Of a stretch of DNA of 64,000 bases, positions 25,900-33,482 are shown one piece after another. The stretch is taken from assembly GCF_000243115.2 (NCBI RefSeq), contig NZ_CP007035.1, positions 3,162,001 through 3,226,000 on the forward strand, written 5' to 3'. The position numbers and the translations under genes were made by a program. Position 1 is the first letter of the stretch. Each line of letters opens with the position of its first letter. This stretch comes from Niabella soli DSM 19437. GTDB taxonomy: Bacteria > Bacteroidota > Bacteroidia > Chitinophagales > Chitinophagaceae. The notes below the pieces were generated by a model. The model was not told the origin of the DNA. It searched no databases and saw nothing but the letters and a program-made list of their open reading frames with translations.

Positions 25900-27429
25900 T
25901 TAAAACCAGCTTGATTTTTTTCTTCCGCCCAGGCCAATCGCGCCCAAAAGGGAACGCACAATGGTATTTCCGGCCGTGCGCGCCATACTTTTTACAATTG
26001 GGTTATCCAAAATACTTTTCTCTTGAGAGGCGGTGGCACGCCCTGGCTGCGGTGCTTCCTGCGCTTTTTCGGCGGCATCGCTGAGTTTTTTCGTTAAGAT
26101 CTCATAGGCGCTTTCATTATCGATGACTTCGTTATAATGAACCGCAATTTTAGATTTTGCTACAATCGCGTCGATCTCCGCATCAGTCAGGATATCCATC
26201 CGGCTTTGCGGCGCCCGCAGCATACAATGTACCAGGGGCGTAGGAATACCCTTTTCATTCAGCATCGTTATCAGCGCTTCGCCGATCCCCACCTGGGTGA
26301 GCAGCTCATCTGTTTGGTAAAAAGGACTGATGGGATAGTTGTCTGCCGTTTCCTTAATAGCCTTGCGATCCGCTGCCGTAAAGGCTCTTAAAGCGTGCTG
26401 TATCTTCAAACCCAACTGGGCTAATATGGAAGCCGGTACATCCATTGGGTTCTGCGTACAGAAAAACACGCCCACCCCTTTGGAACGGATCAATTTTACA
26501 ATAGTTTCCAGTTGATTCAGCAAAGCACTGCTGGCCTCATTAAAAATAAGATGGGCCTCGTCAATAAACAATACCAGCTTTGGTTTGTCGAGGTCGCCCG
26601 CTTCGGGCAGCGATGCGTATAATTCTGCCAGCAGTTGCAGCATGAACGTTGAAAATAATTTGGGCCGGTCCTGCAAGTCCGTAACCCGCACGATGGAAAC
26701 CATACCCCGGCCGTCATCGCTGATACGCATCAGGTCTTCCACATCGAAGCTCCGTTCGCCAAAAAAGAGGTCGGCTCCCTGTTGTTGCAGCTCAATTACT
26801 TTACGTAGAATGGTTCCGGTAGAAGTAGTTGAAATTTTCCCATATGTTTTTTCTAATTCGGCTTTGCCCTCATCACTGACATACTGTAGTATTTTTATAA
26901 AATCTTTCAGGTCCAGTAAGGGCAGTTTGTTATCATCACAATATTTAAAGATCATCGCCACAAACCCGCCCTGGGTATCATTCAGGTCAAGAATTTTTGA
27001 GAGCAATACCGGGCCAAACTCACTCACCGTGGCGCGCAGTCGCGTTCCTTTTTCTTTGCTTATGGTAAGAAACTCTACCGGGTAGGCCCCAGGCTTAAAA
27101 TCGATGCCCAGCAATTGGCTGCGTTCTTTTATTTTATCGTTTTCGGTCCCGGCGGCACCAATACCGCTCATATCCCCTTTAATATCCATCAATACTACCG
27201 GAATACTGGCGTCGCTCAAACCTTCCGCCAGCACCTGCAGGGTTTTGGTTTTGCCGGTACCGGTAGCGCCGGCAATCAGCCCGTGGCGGTTCAATGTTTT
27301 AAAAGGGATAAGGATATCGGCATCTGCAACCACTTTGCCGTCCAGCATTGCGCGCCCTATTTTATAGCTTTCTCCTTTAAAGCTATACCCATCCTGCACT
27401 GCTTTAAGGAAGTCATTTGTATCTGCCAT
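25900..27429 (-). CDS. HerA-like ATPase of the DUF853/YjgR family
   Basis: A 509-residue P-loop ATPase of the DUF853 (HerA/FtsK-type) family. Walker A is GATGTGKT at residues 54-61 (RHGLIAGATGTGKTKTLQ). Walker B with a following Glu/His is LVLFIDEAHLIF near 285-296. A sensor segment has FFCTQNPMDVPASILAQLGLKIQHALRAF, and the C-terminal 60 residues are Ala/Gln-rich. The related E. coli protein YjgR has no well-defined function; the fold suggests a hexameric DNA- or protein-translocating motor in the cytosol. It is a single gene convergent with the outer-membrane cluster and divergent from the response-regulator gene. Confidence 0.88.
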   Translation of the reverse strand: MADTNDFLKAVQDGYSFKGESYKIGRAMLDGKVVADADILIPFKTLNRHGLIAGATGTGKTKTLQVLAEGLSDASIPVVLMDIKGDMSGIGAAGTENDKIKERSQLLGIDFKPGAYPVEFLTISKEKGTRLRATVSEFGPVLLSKILDLNDTQGGFVAMIFKYCDDNKLPLLDLKDFIKILQYVSDEGKAELEKTYGKISTTSTGTILRKVIELQQQGADLFFGERSFDVEDLMRISDDGRGMVSIVRVTDLQDRPKLFSTFMLQLLAELYASLPEAGDLDKPKLVLFIDEAHLIFNEASSALLNQLETIVKLIRSKGVGVFFCTQNPMDVPASILAQLGLKIQHALRAFTAADRKAIKETADNYPISPFYQTDELLTQVGIGEALITMLNEKGIPTPLVHCMLRAPQSRMDILTDAEIDAIVAKSKIAVHYNEVIDNESAYEILTKKLSDAAEKAQEAPQPGRATASQEKSILDNPIVKSMARTAGNTIVRSLLGAIGLGGRKKSSWF

Positions 27430-27499
27430 TTTGGAAAATTTTAACTAAGATAAGGCTTAAGAAAAATAATACCATACTTTAACAAAATATTCATTTCCA

Positions 27500-27530
27500 T
27501 TTGTCAATGGAATAAAAAGCATTAACTTTA
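27500..27530 (+). promoter_or_regulatory. Promoter: TTTG-N19-TAACTTTA
   Basis: TTTG at 27500-27503, exactly 19 nt, then TAACTTTA at 27523-27530, the same layout as at 18494. It lies 30 nt before the response-regulator ATG at 27561. Confidence 0.6.
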
Positions 27531-27560
27531 TTTGCCATCTAATAACTTAAATACCGCAAC

Positions 27561-28259
27561 ATGGAAACAAAAAAACCAAGAATATTATTGTGCGAAGATG
27601 ATCCGAACCTTGGCAATGTGCTGAAGAATTACCTGGAGCTGAACGATTATGATGTTACCCTTGAGCGGGACGGCCGTTTGGGGCTGGCGGCTTTTCAGCG
27701 CGAAAAATTTGATCTGTGCCTGCTGGATGTTATGATGCCGCATATGGATGGATTTACCCTGGCTGAAGAAGTGCGTAACGTGGATCCGGATATTCCCCTG
27801 TTCTTCCTGAGCGCTAAAACCATGAAGGAAGATATTATCCAGGGCTATAAACTGGGTGCCGATGATTATATCACCAAGCCTTTTGATAGCGAAGTATTGC
27901 TTTTGAAAATTAAAGCGATCCTGAAACGCAATGAAGAGCTGAATAAAGAAACAGAGAATAAAGAATACAACCTGTCCAGCTACCATTTTAATCCCAAGCT
28001 GCGGCAACTGATCCACAGTGGTAATACGCAAACCCTTTCGCCAAAAGAAAATGAATTGCTGAAAATGCTGGCGGAGCATCTGAACGACTTACTCCCCCGG
28101 GAGCAGGCATTAAAGAAAATTTGGGGCAGCGATACTTATTTTAACGGCCGGAGTATGGACGTGTATATTGCCAAATTGCGCAAGTATCTGAAAGATGACG
28201 AAAAGATCGAGATCGTGAACATTCATGGTAACGGTTTCCGGCTGGTGGTGCAGGATTAA
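27561..28259 (+). CDS. OmpR/PhoB family response regulator
   Basis: A 232-residue two-domain regulator. The receiver has the acidic pair at residues 12-14 (CEDDPN), the phosphoacceptor D56 in LCLLDVMMP, the switch Thr/Ser region (FLSAKT) and the conserved lysine in ITKPF. The C-terminal winged helix (about 135-228) ends with GRSMDVYIAKLRKYLKDD...VNIHGNGFRLV. It is similar in layout to the RprY type in Bacteroidota. No histidine kinase gene is adjacent, so the partner is elsewhere or it is an orphan. It has its own promoter and a strong terminator, so it is a single-gene unit. Confidence 0.95.
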   Translation: METKKPRILLCEDDPNLGNVLKNYLELNDYDVTLERDGRLGLAAFQREKFDLCLLDVMMPHMDGFTLAEEVRNVDPDIPLFFLSAKTMKEDIIQGYKLGADDYITKPFDSEVLLLKIKAILKRNEELNKETENKEYNLSSYHFNPKLRQLIHSGNTQTLSPKENELLKMLAEHLNDLLPREQALKKIWGSDTYFNGRSMDVYIAKLRKYLKDDEKIEIVNIHGNGFRLVVQD

Positions 28260-28273
28260 TCATATTCGGACAT

Positions 28274-28319
28274 AAAACAAAGAGCCCGCTCCTTTTTACA
28301 CGAGCGGGTTCTTTGTTTT
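28274..28319 (+). terminator. Strong intrinsic terminator after the response regulator
   Basis: An 18-bp stem (28274-28291 with 28302-28319, one G-T pair) surrounds the 10-nt loop CTTTTTACAC. The arms begin with AAAACAAAG and end with CTTTGTTTT, giving a U-rich tail on + and on - as well. Confidence 0.85.
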
Positions 28320-28351
28320 GCAGAACAGTAATCATTAAAATAAACAGCTTT

Positions 28352-29266
28352 ATGAGAATACGTTCACTATTCATCGCTTTTTTGCTGGCAGCCGCTACCA
28401 ACGGTATCGCCCAAACCAATACGCCCCTGGCTCAATACCCTTCCCCCATGAAGGAAACGGTACGCAGACATGAGCGTATTTCTGATGTACCCAAAGGTGC
28501 AGTATTAATGGTAGACGGCATTTTATCCAAACCCGTATTGGTGTACCTGCCCAATAAACTAAAGCGCACCGGCAAAGCCGATTTACTGATCCATTTTCAT
28601 GGAAGCAATAGCCTGGTTGCTTATGCTGCCGAAAAATACAAAGGCACTCTTATTACAGCCACCGTAAACCTGGGTTCCGGATCGGGGGTGTATTCCGCAG
28701 CCTTTCTACAAGATTCCATTTTTAAAAAACTGGAAACAGCCGTATGGCAGCAGGCGGAGCAGCAATTGCATAAACCGCTCCAAAGAGGGCGGCTCATCTT
28801 AAGCGGCTTCAGCGCCGGCTATGGCGCCATCCGCAGCATTATTTCTTTCCCGGAATATTACAAAGAGGTGAACGGGGTATTACTCCTGGACGGATTGCAT
28901 ACCAGCTATATCCCCGAGCGAAAAGTGTTGGCCGATGGCGGCTTAATAGATTCCACAAACCTTACAATCTTTCTAAACTTTGCCAAACAGGCCGCAGACC
29001 TGTCTACCGGCAAGCGGTTTTTATTTACGCATTCTGAAATTTTTCCGGGAACATTTGCCAGCACTACGGAAACCGCGACCTATTTATTGGATCAGCTTCA
29101 GCTAAAAGCTACTCCTGTTTTAAAATGGGGGCCCGGCGGCATGCAGCAACTCAGCGAAGCCCAAAAAGGGCACCTGAAAATATTGGGATTTGCCGGCAAT
29201 TCTGCCCCGGACCATATCGATCATTTCCAGGGGCTCTATTATTTTCTGAACCGTTTATATAAATAA
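28352..29266 (+). CDS. Secreted alpha/beta-hydrolase-fold protein
   Basis: A 304-residue protein with a signal peptide (MRIRSLFIAFLLAAATNGIAQ). The core has a strand followed by LIHFHGSN (oxyanion region), the nucleophile elbow GFSAGYG near residue 153, and an acid/histidine region towards the C-terminus (HIDHFQGLYYF as a possible catalytic His). It is probably a periplasmic or secreted esterase-like enzyme; the substrate is unknown. The ATG at 28352 is preferred because the earlier in-frame start at 28313 falls inside the terminator stem. It lies upstream of the S10 peptidase gene with a 52-nt gap and may be co-transcribed. Confidence 0.78.
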   Translation: MRIRSLFIAFLLAAATNGIAQTNTPLAQYPSPMKETVRRHERISDVPKGAVLMVDGILSKPVLVYLPNKLKRTGKADLLIHFHGSNSLVAYAAEKYKGTLITATVNLGSGSGVYSAAFLQDSIFKKLETAVWQQAEQQLHKPLQRGRLILSGFSAGYGAIRSIISFPEYYKEVNGVLLLDGLHTSYIPERKVLADGGLIDSTNLTIFLNFAKQAADLSTGKRFLFTHSEIFPGTFASTTETATYLLDQLQLKATPVLKWGPGGMQQLSEAQKGHLKILGFAGNSAPDHIDHFQGLYYFLNRLYK

Positions 29267-29318
29267 TAGCCGCACTTTCCCAAAAAGCATTAGGTTTGAA
29301 TCACTATAAAACCAATAT

Positions 29319-30857
29319 ATGATCAGGACTTTACTTTGCGGTTGCGTTGCTTTTTTCTCTGTTACAACTATTCACGCGCAACCTGCCAAACCCAAAACAG
29401 AACCGGCCAAACAGGAAAAACCTGCCGAGGAAAAAAAGAATGGCTCCGCCGACCTGAACTTTAACCCCGATGCGGCAGTGACTACGAACCATACCGTTAC
29501 CATCAGAGGGCAAAAGGTGGCGTATAAAGCCATTGCTGGTACCTTGCCTGTTTGGGATGAGGAGGGTAAAACGATCGCAGGGCTATTTTATACCTACTAT
29601 GAACGTACCGATGTAAATAAGGCCAATCGCCCGCTGGTCATTTCTTTTAACGGCGGACCGGGCACGGCCTCTGTGTGGATGCACATCGGCTACACGGGGC
29701 CGGTATTGCTGAATATTGATGATGAAGGATACCCTGTTCAGCCCTATGGCTACAAAGAAAATCCGAATTCCATACTGGATGTGGCAGATATTGTATATGT
29801 AGACCCGGTGAATACCGGTTATTCAAGGATCGTCGGAAAAGATGTTCCTAAAACCAAATTTTTTGGAGTGAATGCCGATATTAAATACCTGGCAGATTGG
29901 ATCAATACGTTTGTTTCCCGCTATAACCGCTGGGGCTCGCCCAAATACCTGATCGGCGAAAGCTACGGAACCACGCGTGTTTCCGGGCTTGCAATGGAAT
30001 TGCAACAATCCCATTGGATGTACCTGAACGGCGTCGTGCTGGTGTCGCCCACTACATTGGGCATCGACCGCGGAAGCGCTACGGGAGCGGCTTTGCGGTT
30101 ACCGTATTTTGCGGCTACTGCCTGGTACCATAAAAAACTGGCTGCCGAATACCAGCAAAAAGACCTGGAGGCATTCCTCCCGGAAGTGGAACAGTTTACC
30201 ATGAACCAACTGCTGCCTGCTATCAACAAAGGCGGATTGTTGGATGATGCCGCTAAAAGGACCATTGCCAAACAAATGGCGGCCTACTCTGGTTTGCCGG
30301 AGCAACTTATTCTGCAAAACAACCTGGATGTATCAACAAATTTGTTCTGGAAGGAACTGCTGCGCAGTGATGGGTATACCATCGGCCGGCTGGATTCCCG
30401 TTACAAAGGCATTGATAAACGGGAGGCGGGTGAGCGGCCCGATTTTAATGCGGAGCTTACGTCCTGGCTGCATGCCTTTACTCCACCGATCAATATGTAT
30501 CTGCGGAATGAATTGAATTATAAAACCGACTATCCCTATTATATGTTCGGCTCCGTTTGGCCCTGGGATAATTCGAATGATCAAACCGGGGAAAACCTGA
30601 GGAGCGCGCTGGCCATCAATCCCTACCTCCATTTGCTGGTACAATCGGGTTATTATGATGGGGCCTGCGATTATTTTAATGCGAAATATACGCTGTGGCA
30701 AATGGACCCATCCGGCCGGCTGAAAGACCGCATCAAATGGGCCGGATACCGTAGCGGGCATATGATGTACCTAAGAAAGGATGATCTGAAATCAAGCACG
30801 GATCAACTCAGGGAGTTTATTAAAAGTGCGATTCCTGCCAAAGCAGCGAAGTATTGA
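29319..30857 (+). CDS. S10 family serine carboxypeptidase, secreted
   Basis: A 512-residue S10 peptidase with a signal peptide (residues 1-21) and a Lys/Pro/Glu-rich linker (22-45). The substrate/oxyanion motif is FNGGPGTASVW. The catalytic serine lies in GESYGTTR, the aspartate region in YYDGACDYFNA, and the histidine in GYRSGHMMYL near the C-terminus. S10 enzymes remove C-terminal amino acids, often at acidic pH, and bacterial members are exported. The VDPVNTGYSR box is the family substrate-binding loop. Confidence 0.93.
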   Translation: MIRTLLCGCVAFFSVTTIHAQPAKPKTEPAKQEKPAEEKKNGSADLNFNPDAAVTTNHTVTIRGQKVAYKAIAGTLPVWDEEGKTIAGLFYTYYERTDVNKANRPLVISFNGGPGTASVWMHIGYTGPVLLNIDDEGYPVQPYGYKENPNSILDVADIVYVDPVNTGYSRIVGKDVPKTKFFGVNADIKYLADWINTFVSRYNRWGSPKYLIGESYGTTRVSGLAMELQQSHWMYLNGVVLVSPTTLGIDRGSATGAALRLPYFAATAWYHKKLAAEYQQKDLEAFLPEVEQFTMNQLLPAINKGGLLDDAAKRTIAKQMAAYSGLPEQLILQNNLDVSTNLFWKELLRSDGYTIGRLDSRYKGIDKREAGERPDFNAELTSWLHAFTPPINMYLRNELNYKTDYPYYMFGSVWPWDNSNDQTGENLRSALAINPYLHLLVQSGYYDGACDYFNAKYTLWQMDPSGRLKDRIKWAGYRSGHMMYLRKDDLKSSTDQLREFIKSAIPAKAAKY

Positions 30858-30888
30858 AATGCAGAATGAGAAAGGGATTCTCTATAAC

Positions 30889-30918
30889 TTAGAAATTTTC
30901 ATTCCTAAAAAGCAATCG
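30889..30918. repeat. 30-nt repeat shared with 47934-47963
   Basis: The 30 nt here (beginning TTAGAAATTTTCATTCCT) match 47934-47963 with one mismatch. Both copies follow the 3' end of a gene and precede pyrimidine-rich tracts (TTCCTTATTCCTTATTCCAC here). Confidence 0.6.
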
Positions 30919-30999
30919 ACTTTTACATTTTGCGTTCCTTATTCCTTATTCCACATTCCCGAAGGATACGAAACATAAAAAGGCAACCGTCAAAAAAAA

Positions 31000-31046
31000 G
31001 TAGAAGCAGAACGTCCCCAACAAACCCGAAGGACGTCCACTTCTAC
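31000..31046 (-). terminator. Terminator hairpin for the YceI gene
   Basis: 31000-31016 (GTAGAAGCAGAACGTCC) pairs with 31031-31046 (GGACGTCCACTTCTAC). Read on the minus strand, the stem is followed by CTTTTTTTG, as for an intrinsic terminator downstream of the YceI gene. Confidence 0.75.
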
Positions 31047-31089
31047 ATTTAATATTCAAAATTCTTTATTCTACATTCCCCTCCGGGGC

Positions 31090-31617
31090 TTAGGCTTGCT
31101 TAACCAGTTCGGCGCTGATATGCAGTTTTATATCATCACCTACTACAATGCCGCCGGCTTCGGTAACCGCGCTCCAGTTTAATCCAAAATCTTTACGGTT
31201 TATTTTACCATTGATTTCAAAACCGGCAACCGTTTGTCCGTAAGCATTTGGTCCGATACCGCCCAGTTCAACATTCAGGGTAACCGGCTTGCTTACGCCA
31301 CGAATAGTAAGGTTTCCTGTCATATCAAACTCATCTCCGCCTTTAGGAGTAATGCTGGTAGATTCAAATGTCAGTTTAGGGTGATTAGTCGCATCAAAAA
31401 AATCCGCACTTTTCAGGTGCTCGTCGCGCTGTGCAGGTCCGGTTGAAATGCTGTTGATATCTGCACTGAAAGATGCTTTTGCATCGCTGAAATCGTCTTT
31501 GTCTGCTGTTACAGTCCCTTCAAACTCGGTAAACTTTCCTGATACGTTTGAGATTACCAGGTGCCTTACTTTAAACCCTATTTCCGAATGCATCGGATCA
31601 ATTGTCCATGTTGCCAT
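31090..31617 (-). CDS. YceI family lipid-binding-like protein
   Basis: A 175-residue YceI-family protein (lipocalin-like barrel binding polyisoprenoids in related structures). The pattern MATWTIDPMHSEIGFKVRHLVISNVSGKF opens the domain, and DFGLNWSAVTEAGGIVVGDDIKLHISAELV closes it. There is no signal peptide with this start, so it is apparently cytosolic, as many Bacteroidota YceI proteins are. The ATG at 31617 is chosen because the promoter -7 box occupies 31647-31654, which overlaps the longer frame's start. It is a single gene with its own promoter and terminator. Confidence 0.93.
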   Translation of the reverse strand: MATWTIDPMHSEIGFKVRHLVISNVSGKFTEFEGTVTADKDDFSDAKASFSADINSISTGPAQRDEHLKSADFFDATNHPKLTFESTSITPKGGDEFDMTGNLTIRGVSKPVTLNVELGGIGPNAYGQTVAGFEINGKINRKDFGLNWSAVTEAGGIVVGDDIKLHISAELVKQA

Positions 31618-31646
31618 AGTTTTTATTTTTTTGTGATTTGAAGACA

Positions 31647-31676
31647 CAAAGTTAATAGCCCGTTGCGGTCAACAAA
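31647..31676 (-). promoter_or_regulatory. Promoter of the YceI gene (TTTG-N18-TAACTTTG)
   Basis: On the minus strand, TTTG (31676-31673) is followed by 18 nt and TAACTTTG (31654-31647), a full consensus -7 box. The transcript start would be near 31641, about 24 nt before the ATG at 31617. Confidence 0.65.
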
Positions 31677-31803
31677 ATAATCTATGTTAAGATTGCAGGT
31701 TAAGGTTTTGTAAAGGTTTCGGTTGATAGGGGGGAGTTGTTAAAATATATTTTGGGCCGGTAAAGCGTGAAGGCGATAAGTTATATACGGATTCCGCCGA
31801 TGT

Positions 31804-32060
31804 CCATGCGCGTCAAGCTAAGCACGACATTCAATCTGCCAGAACGGCAACTACACCAGTATTTGAGCCATTTCCGCTCTGTTAGGAGCGTTGTGTTTAT
31901 AACAATCGCAATGGTATTTGTTTGGGCTCCATAGGACGCCCCATGTTTACGCGGTCCCGCTGAGGCGGGAGAGCCGATACGTTGCGTAGAGGATCATGAA
32001 TACTATAAACACGCGGCGCTTACAGTGCCTGAATCGTGTTCCTTATCTTGACGCGCATGG
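31804..32060 (+). repeat. 257-bp element with ~30-bp terminal inverted repeats (copy 1)
   Basis: The 616-bp gap between the YceI and TlpA-like genes holds this element. The ends CCATGCGCGTCAAGCTAAG (31804-31822) and, on the other strand, CCATGCGCGTCAAGATAAGG form inverted repeats that extend inward to a shared ATTCA. Inside are a second inverted pair (GTGTTTATA at about 31889 and TATAAACAC at about 32003) and local hairpins (CGCTCT/GGAGCG; TCCCGC/GCGGGA). A second copy is at 55537-55787, with exact shared blocks of 33 nt (31847-31879) and 39 nt (31980-32018). No coding frame is conserved. It could be a MITE-like element or a structured RNA. No target-site duplication was recognised. Confidence 0.75.
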
Positions 32061-32233
32061 CCGATGGCGGGCGGTTTGTGAAATTTTTCAGTGATTCTGT
32101 GCTTCTGTGGCAAAAAATGCAGTGGCTTTTAATCGATCCCGGTTCATTATCTATGCATTGCCCCCATAAAAAAGCTGCGTTTTACGGAATGCACTCCACA
32201 AAACGCACATTTTTAAATTTCGATAGAACAGGA

Positions 32234-33409
32234 TCAGGGTAAAAGGCTGGCCAGCTTGCTCTGAAGATCGGGGCCACGCAACCCTTCCGCAATCACTTTC
32301 CCTTGAGGGTCTATTAAAACATTAAAGGGGATGCCGCCGATCCCGTAAAGTGGCACCACAGCAGATTCCCATTGCTTCAGGTCACTCACATGCGGCCAGG
32401 TCAGCTTATCATTCTGGATGGCGTTCTTCCATTCATAAGCGTCTTTATCCAACGAAACGCCAAACACCGTAAATCCTTTATTCTTAAACTGATTAAAGGC
32501 CGCCACTACATTGGGGTTTTCCGCCCGGCAGGGACGGCACCAACTGGCCCAGAAATCAACCAGCACATATTTACCTCTGAAGGAGCTTAAAGAGATCGGT
32601 TTCCCGGTGGGGTCCGGCAGCGTAAAATCAGGCGCCTGTTTGCCTACCAGCGACTTCTTTTTCTCGGCCTCGCGCGCCTGCTGCAAATTTAATTTTAACC
32701 CCGCCACAGCAACGTGATTGGGAAATTTTTGGGTAACCGCGTCGATCAAAGCAAATACCTGGTCGTCGTCCAATGGCTTCAATCCCAGTTCCGGGTTATT
32801 GGCAGTAGATTGATAAAATCCCAATTGGAAAATGGACAAAGCCGGGTTGGAAGCTTTTTTGATCTCCTCCAGAGCATAGGATCGAAGATCAGCGCCCTTT
32901 TGCTCCCTGCCCTGCTTCACTTTTACGATAACACTGTCAGCTATTTTAGGCAGGTGACTGAGGCTGTCGATTGTATGCGTGGCATTGATAACCGGTACTA
33001 ATTTGTTTTGGAAGGTAAGGATAAAATCCTTCATCAACTGACTGGCCGCTGAGTTCTTCACTTCATATTCCTGCGGCAGGGAAGGATTCAATTTGCTCAT
33101 GGTTATGTTTACCGTTACTTCCGGCGCGTCGTTAATAACGGATGCCACCGGAAAATCCAACTGACCCAGGCGCAGGTTGTAAATACCTTCCTCTCTTGCG
33201 TCTGTTTTTAAAGAGAATTTTCCATTCTCGATCTGCGCCGAATCTACAATTACCGGCTGCATCGACCCCACAGGCACTTCCTCCAGGTACATTTTTTTCT
33301 CGGGACTGTTGACAACGGTTCCGTCTACAGTAAAACTTTTCTTGTGCGCTTCCTTACATCCGGCCGCTACAGCTGCAGCGGTTATTACGATCCAAAATAA
33401 ATGCTTCAT
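32234..33409 (-). CDS. TlpA-like thioredoxin lipoprotein with DUF4369 domain
   Basis: A 391-residue predicted lipoprotein (lipobox VAAGC, Cys about residue 18). Residues about 25-120 form a DUF4369-like beta domain (FTVDGTVVNSPEKKMYLEEV), a helical linker spans about 120-245, and the thioredoxin/AhpC-TSA domain is C-terminal. The redox motif is FWASWCRPCRAEN, with an intact CxxC, and the cis-Pro lies in GGIPFNVLID. It is probably a periplasmic thiol-disulfide oxidoreductase involved in protein or cytochrome maturation. It lies downstream of gatB on the same strand with a 73-nt gap that contains a repeat hairpin, so co-transcription is uncertain. Confidence 0.92.
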   Translation of the reverse strand: MKHLFWIVITAAAVAAGCKEAHKKSFTVDGTVVNSPEKKMYLEEVPVGSMQPVIVDSAQIENGKFSLKTDAREEGIYNLRLGQLDFPVASVINDAPEVTVNITMSKLNPSLPQEYEVKNSAASQLMKDFILTFQNKLVPVINATHTIDSLSHLPKIADSVIVKVKQGREQKGADLRSYALEEIKKASNPALSIFQLGFYQSTANNPELGLKPLDDDQVFALIDAVTQKFPNHVAVAGLKLNLQQAREAEKKKSLVGKQAPDFTLPDPTGKPISLSSFRGKYVLVDFWASWCRPCRAENPNVVAAFNQFKNKGFTVFGVSLDKDAYEWKNAIQNDKLTWPHVSDLKQWESAVVPLYGIGGIPFNVLIDPQGKVIAEGLRGPDLQSKLASLLP

Positions 33410-33424
33410 TTTATAAAATTATGC

Positions 33425-33475
33425 AGACCTGTGAGGTTTTGAACTTGTCCGCCGCGGCGGAAACCTTCCAGGTCT
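33425..33475. repeat. Hairpin with AGACCTGTGAGGTTT arm between gatB and the TlpA-like gene
   Basis: 33425-33439 (AGACCTGTGAGGTTT) pairs with 33461-33475 (AAACCTTCCAGGTCT) with a two-base interruption. The loop holds an inner GC palindrome (CCGCCGCGGCGG). The 15-nt arm also occurs in reverse at 289-303. Confidence 0.6.
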
Positions 33476-33482
33476 TACGTCT

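Noticed and set aside
32036-32242. Plus-strand frame at the right end of the inverted-repeat element
   Set aside because: Short, overlaps the element end and the 3' end of the TlpA-like gene, and is not preserved in the second copy of the element.
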